Of a DNA stretch of 48,457 bases, positions 34,374 through 44,150 are shown in pieces (position 1 is the first letter of the stretch; each line of letters opens with the position of its first letter). The position numbers and the translations under genes are program-made. The stretch comes from Salinisphaera japonica YTM-1. Its GTDB lineage: Bacteria; Pseudomonadota; Gammaproteobacteria; Nevskiales; Salinisphaeraceae. Below the pieces are notes generated by a model. It did no database searches and was not told where the DNA came from. It saw only the letters and a program-made list of their open reading frames with translations. Where the stretch lies: positions 1 through 48,457 of the forward strand of contig NZ_AYKG01000021.1 of assembly GCF_003788585.1 (NCBI RefSeq), written 5' to 3'.

Positions 34374-35587
34374 ATGAGGCCAGGGTCGAGCAGAGCGGCA
34401 TAGACGGCGGTCGCACGCTCGACCGAATAATCCTCGGCACGTGCCAGACGCGCGGCGCGATCGCCGGGCGCATCCAGGCTCGCCTCGATCGCCTGTGCCA
34501 TGGCTTCAACATCACCCACGGGCACCAAGTGGCCGTAGCGGCCGTGCGCCAGGATCTCGGCGCTGCCGCCCGGTGCGTCGGTCGCGACGACCGGGCAGCC
34601 GCAGGCCAGCGCCTGGATCAGCACGCCGGGCAGCCCTTCCCAGCGCGAGGCCAGCACGAACACATCGGCCATGGCCATGGCATGAAACGGCCGCTCGTCC
34701 CAGCCGGGCAGGGACACGTCCTCGGCAATGCCCAGTGCTGCGGCCTCGGCCAGCAGGGCCGGGCGCTGGTCGCCCTCACCGATGAGCACCAGCCGGGCGC
34801 TGCGATGCCGACGGACTCGGGCAAAGGCGCGTAGCAGCGTCATGGGGTCTTTCTGATCCACCAGCCGGCCCACGCCGAGCACGGTGGGCTTGGGGCTGGC
34901 GAGGTGTGGGCCACGCCGGGCCTCGGCGACGTCGCCGCGCAGCACATCGTCTATAACCGGATTGGGCGCGGTGACGATCGCTGCGTGGGCGAGCCCGGTG
35001 GTGTGTGCCAGATCATCGGCGACCGCCTGAGAGACCGCCACGATGGCATCGGCGCGCTGATAAGCATGGGCCACGAGCGGGGCCAGATATTGCCAGCGCC
35101 ATTTGTCGGCGTGTCGCGTGATGAAGGCAGACAGCATGTTGCGCTCGCTGACCACGACACGGCCGGGGCACCCGGCCAGGCGATGCGCCCAGAGTGCCAC
35201 GAGGTTGCATTGGGTCATCGCAGAAAGCAGCCCGACCGGCGGGTGCTGTCGCAGATGATCACGAAGCGCGGCCAGATAGGCCAGTTTGCGCCAGGTTTTG
35301 AGCGGCCAGAGCACGGTCGAACCCAGCAGGCCCAGCGCCAATGGATCGGCCTTGAGTGCCAGCAGCCGTCCCACCCCGGGCCAGCTGGGGCGCAGCACCA
35401 CGACGTTCACGTGCGCGGCTGCCAGCTCGCGGGCCAGTTGCCGATCCCCGTGACACACCACGAGATCCACGGTATAGCCGCGGGCGGCAAGGCCGCTGGC
35501 CAGCTGACGCATGGAACGCTGGACGCCGCCGCCGCCAAGCGCGGACGTGAACACACACAGGCGTTTGCTTGTGGCGCTGGCTGACAT
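34370..35587 (-). CDS. Family-4 glycosyltransferase
   Basis: A 405-residue GT-B enzyme. The N-terminal acceptor domain opens with VFTSALGGGGVQRSMRQLA. The C-terminal donor domain shows TVLGVGRLVDQKDPMTLLRA, LVLIGEGDQRPALLAEA, VSLPGWDERP, and the nucleotide-sugar motif EGLPGVLIQALACGCPVVATD with the Glu-X7-Glu-like spacing of the family. It would add a hexose or similar sugar to a cell-surface glycan on the cytoplasmic side. It runs opposite to its neighbours and converges on the sulfotransferase gene. Confidence 0.88.
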   Translation of the reverse strand: MSASATSKRLCVFTSALGGGGVQRSMRQLASGLAARGYTVDLVVCHGDRQLARELAAAHVNVVVLRPSWPGVGRLLALKADPLALGLLGSTVLWPLKTWRKLAYLAALRDHLRQHPPVGLLSAMTQCNLVALWAHRLAGCPGRVVVSERNMLSAFITRHADKWRWQYLAPLVAHAYQRADAIVAVSQAVADDLAHTTGLAHAAIVTAPNPVIDDVLRGDVAEARRGPHLASPKPTVLGVGRLVDQKDPMTLLRAFARVRRHRSARLVLIGEGDQRPALLAEAAALGIAEDVSLPGWDERPFHAMAMADVFVLASRWEGLPGVLIQALACGCPVVATDAPGGSAEILAHGRYGHLVPVGDVEAMAQAIEASLDAPGDRAARLARAEDYSVERATAVYAALLDPGLI

Positions 35588-35842
35588 TACAGAGCGGCCG
35601 GAACAGGGCAGCCAGCGACCACACCGTGTACGCTGAGGTTATTGTCCGACATCGCTAATGTCGCGGCCATGCACCGGGCCGTGCACGCCGGCAAGAACAT
35701 ATCGGCCAGGCCAATCACCAGCAAGCGACGTCCGAGGTGCGTAGAATCCAGCGCCCCAGAATACGCTGCGCAGGCGTATGCGTACACGCGCCGGGTTGCC
35801 CGGGCGTGATAACTACGCGTTGAAATCAAAGCGGGTCCGCGC
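35588..35842. other. Divergent intergenic region, glycosyltransferase / ABC exporter
   Basis: About 255 bases hold the promoters of two divergent genes. Two short palindromes are visible: CGACAT/ATGTCG (35648-35664 area) and TGCAC/GTGCA just after. No good -35/-10 pair was found; TAGAAT at 35742-35747 is a possible -10 on +. The GTG start of the ABC gene at 35843 has no obvious ribosome site. Confidence 0.4.
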
Positions 35843-37555
35843 GTGCAACTGATTAAAGACTTTTTCTATCATTATCCACGCCAGGTGATCATCGTCTGGC
35901 TGGCGCTCGCGATTGCCAGTATCGCCGAGGGCTTGAGCCTGTCCACGCTGTTGCCGCTGCTGACCGTGGCGACCGGCGACAGCGCGTCGCTGGTCGGCGC
36001 CAGCACGTCGGATTTTCTCACCCAAGCGCTGGACTGGGCCTCAATCACGCCCTCGGTAGGCGTGATGATCGTGCTGGTATTGATCGGCCTGGTGGTGAAG
36101 GCCGGCCTGACGTTGGTGGCTTATCGCCAGGTCGGCTACACCGTGGCCGCGATCGCGACCAACACGAGGCTGTCGTTCCTGCGCGCGCTTTCGGCCTCGC
36201 GCTGGCAGTATTTCCTGAGCCAACGCACGGGCCGGCTGGCCAACTCGATCTCGACCGAAGCCTCCAATAGCGCGAGTGCGTTCCAGTCGCTGGCCAGTCT
36301 GTCGGCGCTGCTGTCGCAGTGCGCGGTGTTTCTGACCGTGGCCATGCTGATCAACTGGAAGATCGCCTGTCTGGCCATCGCGATCGGCGTCGGGATCTTC
36401 GCGCTGTTGAAGGTCATGGTCTCGATCTCGCGTGAGGCCGGCTCGCGACAGAAGAACGCGTTTCAGGGCCTGATGGGGCTGCTGACCGATTCGCTGTCCT
36501 CGCTCAAACCGTTGAAAGCCATGGCCCGCGAGCGCGAGATGGATCAGATGCTCGAGCGCCAGACGCGCAATCTCAACAGCGCGCTGCGCACCAGCGTGCT
36601 CGCGAGCGAGACGCTCAAGGCCACCCAAGAGCTGCTGATCGGGCTGGTGCTGGTCGCCGGCGTGGCGGCGTCGCTGACGCTGCTCGAACTGCAACTCTCC
36701 GAGATCATGGTGCTCACGATCGTGCTGGCACGGCTGCTGACCAAGCTGTCCAAGCTGCAGCAGGAGTATCAGAAGCTGGCCTCCAAGGAATCGTTCTACT
36801 GGTCGATGATGTCGGCCATCGACGAAGCCAGAGATGCGCGTGAAGAGCCGTTCGGTGACCGACAGCCCACGCTGGATCGGGATATCCGCCTGGAGGACGT
36901 CTGTTTTGACTACGATGGCAATACGGTGCTCAAGAACGTCGATCTGCACGTACCGGCAGGCCAGTTCACGACACTCATCGGTTTCTCCGGGGCCGGCAAG
37001 ACCACGCTCATCGATCTCATCATCGGGCTGTTGCGGGCATCGTCCGGCCGGGTACTGATTGATGGCCAGGCCATCGACGCGCTGGATATCCGCGCCTGGC
37101 GCAATCTGATCGGCTATGTGCCCCAGGACACGGTGCTCTTGCACGACACTATCTATAACAACATCGTGCTGGGCGACACCGCCCTCACCGAGGCCGATGT
37201 GCATGCCGCACTCGACAAGGCCGGGGCCGCGGATTTCGTGGCTGGCCTGGCCGATGGCGTGAACACCAACGTGGGGGAGCATGGCGGCCGGCTGTCAGGC
37301 GGCCAGCGCCAGCGTGTGGTGATCGCACGAGCGCTCGTGCACAAGCCGCGGCTGGTGATTCTCGACGAGGCCACGAGCGCGCTCGATCCGGATACCGAGA
37401 AAGCGGTCAGTGCCACGCTGGGCGCGCTGGGCAGCGACTATACCGTGCTGGCGGTGTCCCATCGCGCGGCGCTGACGGAGCGCTCGGATCGGGTCTATCG
37501 GATCGAGAACGGCCAGGCCCGGCTGATGGGCGCGGATGAGCGCGTCAGCGCTTAG
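35843..37555 (+). CDS. MsbA-type ABC exporter (fused membrane and ATPase domains)
   Basis: A 570-residue half-transporter. Residues 1 to about 300 form the six-helix export domain, starting with VIIVWLALAIASIAEGLSL near residue 15. The ATPase domain has Walker A IGFSGAGKTTLIDLI near residue 380, Q-loop GYVPQDTVLLHDT, signature LSGGQRQRVVIARAL, Walker B RLVILDEATSALD and the switch His in AVSHRAAL. Such proteins flip lipids or glycolipids across the inner membrane. By location it could move the sphingolipid or glycolipid made nearby; the cargo is inference. The stop codon lies within the left inverted repeat of a mobile-like element, so the C-terminus may have been reset by an insertion. Confidence 0.88.
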   Translation: MQLIKDFFYHYPRQVIIVWLALAIASIAEGLSLSTLLPLLTVATGDSASLVGASTSDFLTQALDWASITPSVGVMIVLVLIGLVVKAGLTLVAYRQVGYTVAAIATNTRLSFLRALSASRWQYFLSQRTGRLANSISTEASNSASAFQSLASLSALLSQCAVFLTVAMLINWKIACLAIAIGVGIFALLKVMVSISREAGSRQKNAFQGLMGLLTDSLSSLKPLKAMAREREMDQMLERQTRNLNSALRTSVLASETLKATQELLIGLVLVAGVAASLTLLELQLSEIMVLTIVLARLLTKLSKLQQEYQKLASKESFYWSMMSAIDEARDAREEPFGDRQPTLDRDIRLEDVCFDYDGNTVLKNVDLHVPAGQFTTLIGFSGAGKTTLIDLIIGLLRASSGRVLIDGQAIDALDIRAWRNLIGYVPQDTVLLHDTIYNNIVLGDTALTEADVHAALDKAGAADFVAGLADGVNTNVGEHGGRLSGGQRQRVVIARALVHKPRLVILDEATSALDPDTEKAVSATLGALGSDYTVLAVSHRAALTERSDRVYRIENGQARLMGADERVSA

Positions 37556-37851
37556 GGCCTGTTGCCGTTTCATGCGAGCCCGCGCCAAGCGCTGTTTTGC
37601 GGCAAGACGAGGCGTAGCCCACGCCGCGCAGGCATTCTGCGCTAGTGGGCTAGAACGCTGTATTGCCGACGCGTCGCTCACTTTGTGGGCGCTTGTCCCG
37701 AAGGGTTGGGCCGCCCATAAAAATTAAAGATGGGCGCCCTGCGGCGTTGCGAGCCTTGATCGTGGCACGCCACGATACGGCGACTCGCGCCTTGCAGGAC
37801 ACGATTTGCGGACGCCAACGCGGCGCTCGTATGAAACGGCAACAGGCCCTA
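37553..37851. repeat. 0.3-kb inverted-repeat element, copy 1 (MITE-like)
   Basis: A 299-base element is bounded by 27-base inverted repeats (37553-37579 and 37825-37851) with one mismatch; each begins GGGCCTGTTGCCGTTTCAT inward from the end. It contains no plausible transposase. The first 104 bases recur at the right edge of the window with about six differences. Non-autonomous transposable elements (MITEs) look like this. Flanking TA dinucleotides could be a target duplication, but copy 2 does not show the same left flank. Confidence 0.75.
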
Positions 37852-37866
37852 GCTTCGCGCGCCCGA

Positions 37867-38319
37867 TCAGTCGGGCGTGTCGCGCCCGGCCGCGGCCAGC
37901 CGGTTAAGCGCGTCGGCCAGATCACGATCTTCGATATATCGCGCGCTTTGCTCGAGATGGGCGCGGGCGGTGGGTGAGACATAGCGCGGGCGCGCCGGTG
38001 CTGCGGTAACCGGCCCGATACCGGGGCGCACCTTGGTATCGATACGATCGATCTGCAGGCGCATGCGCTGGGCCAGAGCCTGCTTGAGAGCGGCGTCCAT
38101 ATAGCGCAGACGCGTGGCCCAGGCGGCGTTGTCAACGTGCAGACGCAGCACATAAGCCTCATAGGCGGCTACTTGCATGTGTGGGGCAATCGCCGGGGGC
38201 AATACGTCGAGCAATGCCGCGCGCATACGCGCCAGAAAGCGCGCGCGGCCCAGCACATCGGCCACGGCCGGCGTTGCAATATGCAGCAAAGACTGGATTG
38301 ATTGCGGGGTCGCCCCCAT
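37867..38319 (-). CDS. DUF721 family protein (DciA-like helicase loader candidate)
   Basis: About 150 residues. The recognisable part has the DUF721 fold pattern: MGATPQSIQSLLHIA at the start, then VLPPAIAPHMQVAAYEAYVLRLHVDNAAWATRLRYM, a hydrophobic-strand pattern typical of DciA N-terminal domains, and a polar, probably disordered C-terminus. DciA loads the replicative helicase in bacteria without DnaC. DUF721 genes are often found next to secA, as here. The frame is open to 38418, but the extra residues look non-coding, so I use the ATG at 38319; no ribosome site is clear at either start. Confidence 0.65.
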   Translation of the reverse strand: MGATPQSIQSLLHIATPAVADVLGRARFLARMRAALLDVLPPAIAPHMQVAAYEAYVLRLHVDNAAWATRLRYMDAALKQALAQRMRLQIDRIDTKVRPGIGPVTAAPARPRYVSPTARAHLEQSARYIEDRDLADALNRLAAAGRDTPD

Positions 38320-38387
38320 AACGGACGGTGTACGCGGCAAGGCCAAGTTGGCATGGTAGCAGCCGCCGAGGCCCGTTTTCGCATGCG

Positions 38388-38418
38388 TTGAGACCGGGAA
38401 GCGGCTTTTCGTTATCAT
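38388..38418 (+). promoter_or_regulatory. Candidate promoter of secA
   Basis: TTGAGA (38388-38393) and TATCAT (38413-38418), or TTATCA one base earlier, are spaced 18-19 bases apart in the short gap between the divergent DciA-like and secA genes. They lie about 70 bases upstream of the secA ATG. No secM-like frame was seen in the leader. Confidence 0.5.
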
Positions 38419-38485
38419 CGCGCGCGGTGTGGCGTGTACGTCATATCCGCCATATCAAGCGATCCGGGCCAGACGACGAGGGTTC

Positions 38486-41305
38486 ATGAGCAATTTTCTG
38501 ACCAAACTCATCGGTAGTCGCAATCAGCGTGTGGTCAAACGCATGCACAAGATTGCCGATGCCGTGAACGTTCGCGAGGCCGACTTCGAGTCCTTGAGCG
38601 ACGAGGCGCTTGGTGCCAAGACCGAAGAGTTTCGGGCCCGTCTGGCCGACGGCGCTGAGCTGGACGACCTGCTGTCCGAAGCGTTTGCGGTGGTGCGAGA
38701 AGCCGCCAAGCGCGTGCTAGGCATGCGGCATTTCGATGTTCAGCTGGTCGGCGGTCAGGTGCTGCATCAAGGCAAGATCGCCGAGATGAAGACCGGCGAG
38801 GGCAAGACCCTGGTGGCCACGCTGGCGACCTATCTCAACGCGCTCGAGGCCAAGGGCGTGCACATCATCACGGTCAACGATTATCTGGCCGCCCGCGACG
38901 CCGAGTGGATGGGCCAGCTCTATCGGTTTCTGGGGCTGTCGGTCGGCACGATCTTTTCCGGCCAGGACAGCCAGTCCAAGCGCGCCGCTTATGCCTGTGA
39001 CATCACCTACGGCACGAACAACGAGTTCGGCTTTGATTATCTGCGCGACAACATGGCCTTCACGCCGGCCGATCGTGTCCAGCGCGGCCTGCACTACGCC
39101 ATCATCGACGAGGTCGATTCGATCCTCATCGACGAGGCACGCACGCCGCTCATCATCTCCGGGCCGACCGACGATGATCCGCAGACCTCGCTCGACGTCA
39201 ACGGTCTGGTGCGGCATCTGGTCAAGCAGGAAGAAGAAGAAGGCCCGGGTGATTACTTCACCGAGGAAAAGAACAAGCAGGCCTACCTGACCGAGGACGG
39301 GCATCAGAAGGTCGAGGCCTTGATGCACGAGGCCAATCTGCTGGATCCGGAAGAGTCGCTCTACGACGCCAACAACGTCGCGCTCATGCACCACATGAAC
39401 GCGGCACTGCGCGCACACACGCTCTATACCAAGAACATCGAATATATCGTGGCCGATGACGAGATCGTCATCGTGGACGAATTCACCGGGCGTACGATGC
39501 CTGGCCGGCGCTGGTCGGATGGCCTGCACCAGGCGATCGAGGCCAAGGAAGGGGTCAAGATCCAGAAAGAGAACCAGACGCTGGCCTCGATCACCTTCCA
39601 GAATTTTTTCCGGCTCTACGACAAGCTCTCGGGCATGACCGGCACCGCCGATACCGAGGCCTTCGAGTTCCAGTCGATCTATGGCCTGGAAGTGGTGGTG
39701 ATTCCCACCAACCGACCGCTCCAGCGCAAGGATCTGCCCGATCAGATCTACATGAGCGGGCGCGAGAAGTTCGCCGCCATCGCCGATGAGGCCAAGACTG
39801 CCAGCGAAACCGGCCAGCCGGTATTGATCGGCACGGCCTCGATCGATGCCTCGGAAGTGCTCTCGGCGCTGCTCAAGGAGCGCGGTATTCGCCACGAGGT
39901 CTTGAACGCCAAGCAGCACGAGCGCGAGGCTGACATCATCGCCCAGGCCGGGCGCCCCGGTGCGGTGACCATCGCCACCAACATGGCCGGGCGTGGCACG
40001 GATATCGTGCTGGGCGGCAATATCGAAGAAGCCATCGCCGCACTCGAAGAAGACGACGAGCACGGGCGTGCCCGCCTGCGCGAGGAGTGGCAGAAGACAC
40101 ACGACGCCGTGCTGGAGGCCGGCGGCCTGTTGGTCATCGGCTCCGAGCGCCACGAATCGCGCCGCGTGGACAACCAGCTGCGGGGGCGTTCCGGTCGTCA
40201 GGGGGATCCCGGCGCCTCGCGCTTCTATCTGTCGCTCGAGGATTCGCTGATGCGGATCTTCACGCCGCCGCGCCTGCGCGCCATGCTCCAGAACCTGGGC
40301 CTTGAAGAAGGCGAGGCCATCGAGCACAAGTGGGTCACTCGCGCGATCGAAAATGCCCAGCAGAAGGTGGAGCGGCATCACTTCGATATCCGCAAGCAGC
40401 TGCTCGAATACGACAACGTGGCCAACGACCAGCGCCAGGTGGTCTACGAGCAGCGCAACGAGATCATGGATGCCGAAGAGGTCTCCGAGCTGGTCGAAAA
40501 CATCTGGTCTGACGTGGTCGACGAAGCCATTTCGGAATATATCCCGCGGGCCAGCCTGGAAGAGCAGTGGGATATCGAAGGCCTGGAAAACGCCATCACG
40601 CGTGACTTCGGCGCCGAGATGCCGGTACGCCAATGGCTCGACGAGGAAGACGATCTCGACGAGGAAGGCCTGCGCGCGCGCATCAGCGAGCAGCTGAAAG
40701 CCGCCTACGACGAAAAACGCGAGACGGCCGGCGCCGAGAACATGGCCCAGATCGAGAAATCGGTCGTGCTACAGGTGCTGGACTCGCTCTGGCGCGAGCA
40801 TCTGGCCTCGATGGACTATCTACGCAAGGGTATCCACCTGCGCGGCTATGCCCAGAAGGACCCGAAGAATGAGTACAAGCGCGAAGCCTTCGAGATGTTC
40901 AATACCATGCTCACGCGCTTGAAGCATGAGGCCGTGACCGTGCTGGCCCGGGGCCGCGTGGATACCCAGATCACCGAAGAGGCCCGCGAGGATCGCCAGC
41001 GCCAGATGGCGGCCATGGAATACCAGCACGAGGACGCCGCCTCGGCCGCTGAACAGGCCCAGGCCCAGGCGGCTGCGCAGGCCGAAGCCCAGGCGGCCGC
41101 CGAATCCGGCCATCCGGTGACGCCCGAGGCCGCGGCCCAGGCCAATCTGCCGGGTGCCTCGCAACCGGGCGAGGCCGATGCCAGCGTGGGCGATGACGCC
41201 AACCCGGAAACCTTCGTCCGTGACGGGCGCAAGATCGGGCGCAACGAAACCTGCCCCTGTGGCTCCGGCAAGAAATACAAGCACTGTCACGGCCGTGACG
41301 CATAA
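38486..41305 (+). CDS. secA: Preprotein translocase ATPase SecA
   Basis: SecA drives export of unfolded proteins through SecYEG. The 939-residue product has Walker [21 protein letters not shown] near residue 105, the DEAD-like site [19 protein letters not shown] near residue 205, the motif GTDIVLGGN near residue 508, and [19 protein letters not shown] near residue 568. The C-terminal tail is Ala/Gln/Glu-rich and ends in the zinc-binding, SecB-interacting motif [19 protein letters not shown]. It is slightly longer than the E. coli protein because of the tail linker. ATG 38486 follows a GAGGG ribosome site at close spacing and matches the usual N-terminus ([13 protein letters not shown]). Confidence 0.97.
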   Translation: MSNFLTKLIGSRNQRVVKRMHKIADAVNVREADFESLSDEALGAKTEEFRARLADGAELDDLLSEAFAVVREAAKRVLGMRHFDVQLVGGQVLHQGKIAEMKTGEGKTLVATLATYLNALEAKGVHIITVNDYLAARDAEWMGQLYRFLGLSVGTIFSGQDSQSKRAAYACDITYGTNNEFGFDYLRDNMAFTPADRVQRGLHYAIIDEVDSILIDEARTPLIISGPTDDDPQTSLDVNGLVRHLVKQEEEEGPGDYFTEEKNKQAYLTEDGHQKVEALMHEANLLDPEESLYDANNVALMHHMNAALRAHTLYTKNIEYIVADDEIVIVDEFTGRTMPGRRWSDGLHQAIEAKEGVKIQKENQTLASITFQNFFRLYDKLSGMTGTADTEAFEFQSIYGLEVVVIPTNRPLQRKDLPDQIYMSGREKFAAIADEAKTASETGQPVLIGTASIDASEVLSALLKERGIRHEVLNAKQHEREADIIAQAGRPGAVTIATNMAGRGTDIVLGGNIEEAIAALEEDDEHGRARLREEWQKTHDAVLEAGGLLVIGSERHESRRVDNQLRGRSGRQGDPGASRFYLSLEDSLMRIFTPPRLRAMLQNLGLEEGEAIEHKWVTRAIENAQQKVERHHFDIRKQLLEYDNVANDQRQVVYEQRNEIMDAEEVSELVENIWSDVVDEAISEYIPRASLEEQWDIEGLENAITRDFGAEMPVRQWLDEEDDLDEEGLRARISEQLKAAYDEKRETAGAENMAQIEKSVVLQVLDSLWREHLASMDYLRKGIHLRGYAQKDPKNEYKREAFEMFNTMLTRLKHEAVTVLARGRVDTQITEEAREDRQRQMAAMEYQHEDAASAAEQAQAQAAAQAEAQAAAESGHPVTPEAAAQANLPGASQPGEADASVGDDANPETFVRDGRKIGRNETCPCGSGKKYKHCHGRDA

Positions 41306-41347
41306 AAGCGACATGACCGGCCCAACACGACAAGGAACAGGCCCGCG

Positions 41348-42562
41348 ATGGCTGTAAATCTGGCACCGCCTGCGGCACTCACGCCGATCGCCGGGGTGAA
41401 ATGGTCGACCGTCGGCGCGGCTATCAAGTCCGCCGAGCGCGACGATATTGCGGTCTGTTGGCTGGCCGAGAATACGATCACGGCCGGCGTGTTCACGAAA
41501 AACGCTTTTGCCGCGGCGCCGGTGACCGTTGCCCGGCGCCATCTCACGGCCGTCGCCCCGCGGGCGCTGCTCATCAACAGCGGCAACGCCAACGCCGGCA
41601 CCGGCATCGCCGGTGAGCAGGATGCCTTGACACTTTGTGATCAGATCGCGGTGGCCCGCGGCTTCGAGCAGGCCGAGATCCTGCCGTTTTCGACCGGCGT
41701 GATCGGCCAGGCGCTGCCCATGACGCGTATGGCACCGGCGTTATCGGTTCTGTGCGATAACGACACGGACGCCGGCTGGCTCGCCGCGGCTCGGGCGATC
41801 ATGACCACCGACACCGTGCCCAAGGGCACGTCGCGCCGGGTCGATCTGGGCGGCGGTCGATATTGCGATATCACCGGCATCACCAAGGGCTCGGGCATGA
41901 TCTGCCCGAACATGGCCACCATGCTGGCCTTCATCGCCACGGATGCCACGATTGCCGAGCCCGATCTGCATCAAGCGCTGGTCATGGCCAACCAGGCTTC
42001 GTTCAACAGCATTACCGTGGACGGCGATACCTCGACCAACGATGCGGCCATGCTCTCGGCGACAGGCCAGGGCGCGGCCATCGAATGCAACGAGGCGGGC
42101 TGGGGCGCTTTTGTGGCTGCACTCACCGGTCTGATGCAGGAGTTGGCCTGTGCGATCGTGCGCGACGGCGAAGGGGCAACCCGGTTCATGGATATCCATA
42201 TCGCCGGCGCGGCGGATATCGACGAAGCCCGCGCCGTGGGCTTCACCGTGGCTCAGTCGCCGCTGTTCAAGACCGCGGCCTTTGCCGGTGACCCGAACTG
42301 GGGCCGGATACTGGCTGCCGTCGGCCGGGCCCCGATCGATGATCTGGCCATCGACGGCGTGGATATCGCCATTGGTGACGTCGCCATTGTGGCCGGCGGC
42401 CAGCCGCGCCCGGACTATGTTGAGGCCGAGGCTGCCGCGGTCATGGCCAGTCCGGAATTCACGATCCGCGTGGGGCTCGGCCGCGGCAGTGCCGAAACCC
42501 ATGTCTTCACCTCGGATTTGTCGTACGAATATGTACGCATCAATGCCGAGTACCGCAGCTGA
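41348..42562 (+). CDS. argJ: Glutamate N-acetyltransferase / ornithine acetyltransferase ArgJ
   Basis: ArgJ recycles the acetyl group in arginine synthesis: it moves acetyl from N-acetylornithine to glutamate. The 404-residue proenzyme has the self-cleavage and active-site motif KGSGMICPNMATMLAF, with Thr191 as the predicted nucleophile at the alpha/beta junction, plus LLINSGNANAGTG, FSTGVIGQ and GDPNWGRILAAVGRA. Whether it is mono- or bifunctional (also using acetyl-CoA) cannot be told. An AAGGAA ribosome site lies 10 bases upstream of the ATG. The secA–argJ–Nudix order is common in gammaproteobacteria. The stop overlaps the next start (TGATG). Confidence 0.96.
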   Translation: MAVNLAPPAALTPIAGVKWSTVGAAIKSAERDDIAVCWLAENTITAGVFTKNAFAAAPVTVARRHLTAVAPRALLINSGNANAGTGIAGEQDALTLCDQIAVARGFEQAEILPFSTGVIGQALPMTRMAPALSVLCDNDTDAGWLAAARAIMTTDTVPKGTSRRVDLGGGRYCDITGITKGSGMICPNMATMLAFIATDATIAEPDLHQALVMANQASFNSITVDGDTSTNDAAMLSATGQGAAIECNEAGWGAFVAALTGLMQELACAIVRDGEGATRFMDIHIAGAADIDEARAVGFTVAQSPLFKTAAFAGDPNWGRILAAVGRAPIDDLAIDGVDIAIGDVAIVAGGQPRPDYVEAEAAAVMASPEFTIRVGLGRGSAETHVFTSDLSYEYVRINAEYRS

Positions 42563-43536
42563 TGGATAGAGCGCCCCTGGATATCGCGGTCGGTGTGCTG
42601 GTCGATGACCATGACCGGCTGCTCATCGCGCGTCGCCGTGCCGATACGCCCGGCGCCGGCTACTGGGAGTTCCCCGGCGGCAAGCGCGAGCCCGGCGAGT
42701 CCGTGGCGGCATGCCTGTCGCGTGAGCTGGCCGAGGAAATCGGGGTGACTGATCTGACCAGTCGCAGCCTGATTCGTTTTTCGCACGACCGCGGCCCGCG
42801 CCCCGTACGCCTGCACGTGGCACGTATCGACAACTGGACGGGCGAACCCGCCGGCCAGGAAGGTCAGCAGGTCCGTTGGTGTGCTCAAAACGATTTGAGC
42901 GATGTCGAGCTGCTGCCGGCCACCAACGTTATTCTGGCTGCGCTCAACCTGCCACCGCTGTATATCATCACGCCGTCGATCGGGCGGGGGCGCAGTGCGC
43001 GCCAGAGCTGGTTCGATGCCCTTGATCGGGCGCTGCGTGCCCACGTCGGCGACGGGACGAAAGCCTTTGTCCGGCTGCGTCAGCCCGGTCTCGACGATGA
43101 CGACTACGCTGATCTGGCCAAGCGCGTGCTCGAGCACGCACGCCGCCAACAGGCCCGTGTGCTGCTTGATCGCAGCGTGGCGCTGGTCGAGCGCCTCAGC
43201 GCGGACGGCCTGCATTGCTCGACCCGCCGTGCCCAGCGCATGGACAAGCGCCCGATCGCGGATAACTACTGGTTTGGTGTTTCGACCCACAGCGCCGACG
43301 AGCTGACACACGCCGCAGCGATCAATGCCGATTTCGCGACACTATCCCCGGTAGCCGCGACAGAAACCCATTCCGAGGCGCGCCCGCTGGGCTGGCCAGG
43401 GTTCGAAGACGCCCGCGGCGAAGCCGCCCTACCGGTCTATGCCCTGGGCGGCATGCGCCCGGATGACCTCGGGGCCGCACGCGACCACTACGCCCAGGGC
43501 GTGGCCGGCATCCGCGGCTTCTGGCCCGGCAGCTAG
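42562..43536 (+). CDS. Nudix hydrolase (MutT-like) fused to a ThiE-like domain
   Basis: A 324-residue two-domain protein. Residues 1 to about 130 are a Nudix hydrolase with the box GGKREPGESVAACLSRELAEEIGV near residue 39, close to MutT, which removes oxidised dGTP. Residues about 135-320 resemble a thiamine phosphate synthase barrel: FVRLRQPGLDDDDYADLAKR, GLHCSTRRAQRM, FGVSTHSADELTHAAAINADFATLSPV and YALGGMRPDDL, with the usual diphosphate-binding residues only partly kept. This fusion beside argJ/secA is common in gammaproteobacteria; the role of the second domain is not settled. Confidence 0.88.
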   Translation: MDRAPLDIAVGVLVDDHDRLLIARRRADTPGAGYWEFPGGKREPGESVAACLSRELAEEIGVTDLTSRSLIRFSHDRGPRPVRLHVARIDNWTGEPAGQEGQQVRWCAQNDLSDVELLPATNVILAALNLPPLYIITPSIGRGRSARQSWFDALDRALRAHVGDGTKAFVRLRQPGLDDDDYADLAKRVLEHARRQQARVLLDRSVALVERLSADGLHCSTRRAQRMDKRPIADNYWFGVSTHSADELTHAAAINADFATLSPVAATETHSEARPLGWPGFEDARGEAALPVYALGGMRPDDLGAARDHYAQGVAGIRGFWPGS

Positions 43537-43578
43537 GCATTCCGCGCTTCAAACGAGAGTTGGCCGCGAATAAACACT

Positions 43579-43608
43579 GATAAACGCAAACGAATACAGG
43601 CGTTTATC
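43579..43608. terminator. Hairpin after the Nudix gene
   Basis: A perfect 9-bp inverted repeat GATAAACGC/GCGTTTATC (43579-43587 with 43600-43608) has a 12-base loop and lies 42 bases past the gene. There is no T tract. It may act as a transcript end or belong to the repeat family that follows. Confidence 0.35.
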
Positions 43609-43688
43609 CGCCGATGAACGCCGATGGCCGCAGATGAAGAAGACGATAGCCTGAAATCGGTGGTTGCTCTGAAAAGACGTTCATCCAC

Positions 43689-44150
43689 AGATTGCGCAGA
43701 TTTCACAGATTAAAAGATAAGATTTTTATCGATTGACCCGGTGAGCGCGACGACTCCCGGTTCGTGGCATCGCCCAACCAATCTGCGTCATCTGCGCAAT
43801 CTGCGCAATCTGCGGATTGTCTTTCTGTCCGTATTGATTTGCGCCCATCCGCGTTCATTCGCGGACGATATTCTTGCTCGATTGACCGGTGAGCGCGACG
43901 ACTCGGGGCTCGTGGCATCGACCCACCAATCTGCGTCATCTGTGTAATCTGCGGATTGTTTTTCCGTCCGTATTGATTTGCGCTCATCCGCGTTCATTCG
44001 CGGACGATATTCTTGCTCGATTGACGCGGTGAGCGCGATGACTCCGGGCTCGTGGCATCGCCCAACCAATCTGCGTCATCTGTGTAATCTGCGGATTGTC
44101 TTTCTGCCTGTATTCATTTGCGCTTGTTCGCGGACCATCGCGCTTTGGGC
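43689..44150. repeat. Tandem intergenic repeat block, about three units of 140-148 bases
   Basis: Units start at 43741, 43889 and 44029 (GTGAGCGCGA in each) and share CTCGTGGCATCG, AATCTGCGTCATCTG, ATCTGCGGATTGT, CGTATTGATTTGCGC and CGCGTTCATTCGCGG. Each is a mosaic of short words around AATCTGCG. An inverted relative (CAGATTGCGCAGATTTCACA) sits at 43690-43709, so parts can fold back. The third unit is partial and runs into the yacG stop region. The block is intergenic, AT-richer than the genes, and codes for nothing I can support. Confidence 0.85.

Noticed and set aside
37663-37977. Open frame through the inverted-repeat element, considered as a transposase
   Set aside because: Too short, runs from repeat sequence into the antisense of the DciA-like gene, and shows no DDE or HUH motif.
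43741-44150. Possible CRISPR array
   Set aside because: Units are 140-148 bases and similar along their whole length, with no short constant repeat plus unique spacers and no cas genes nearby.
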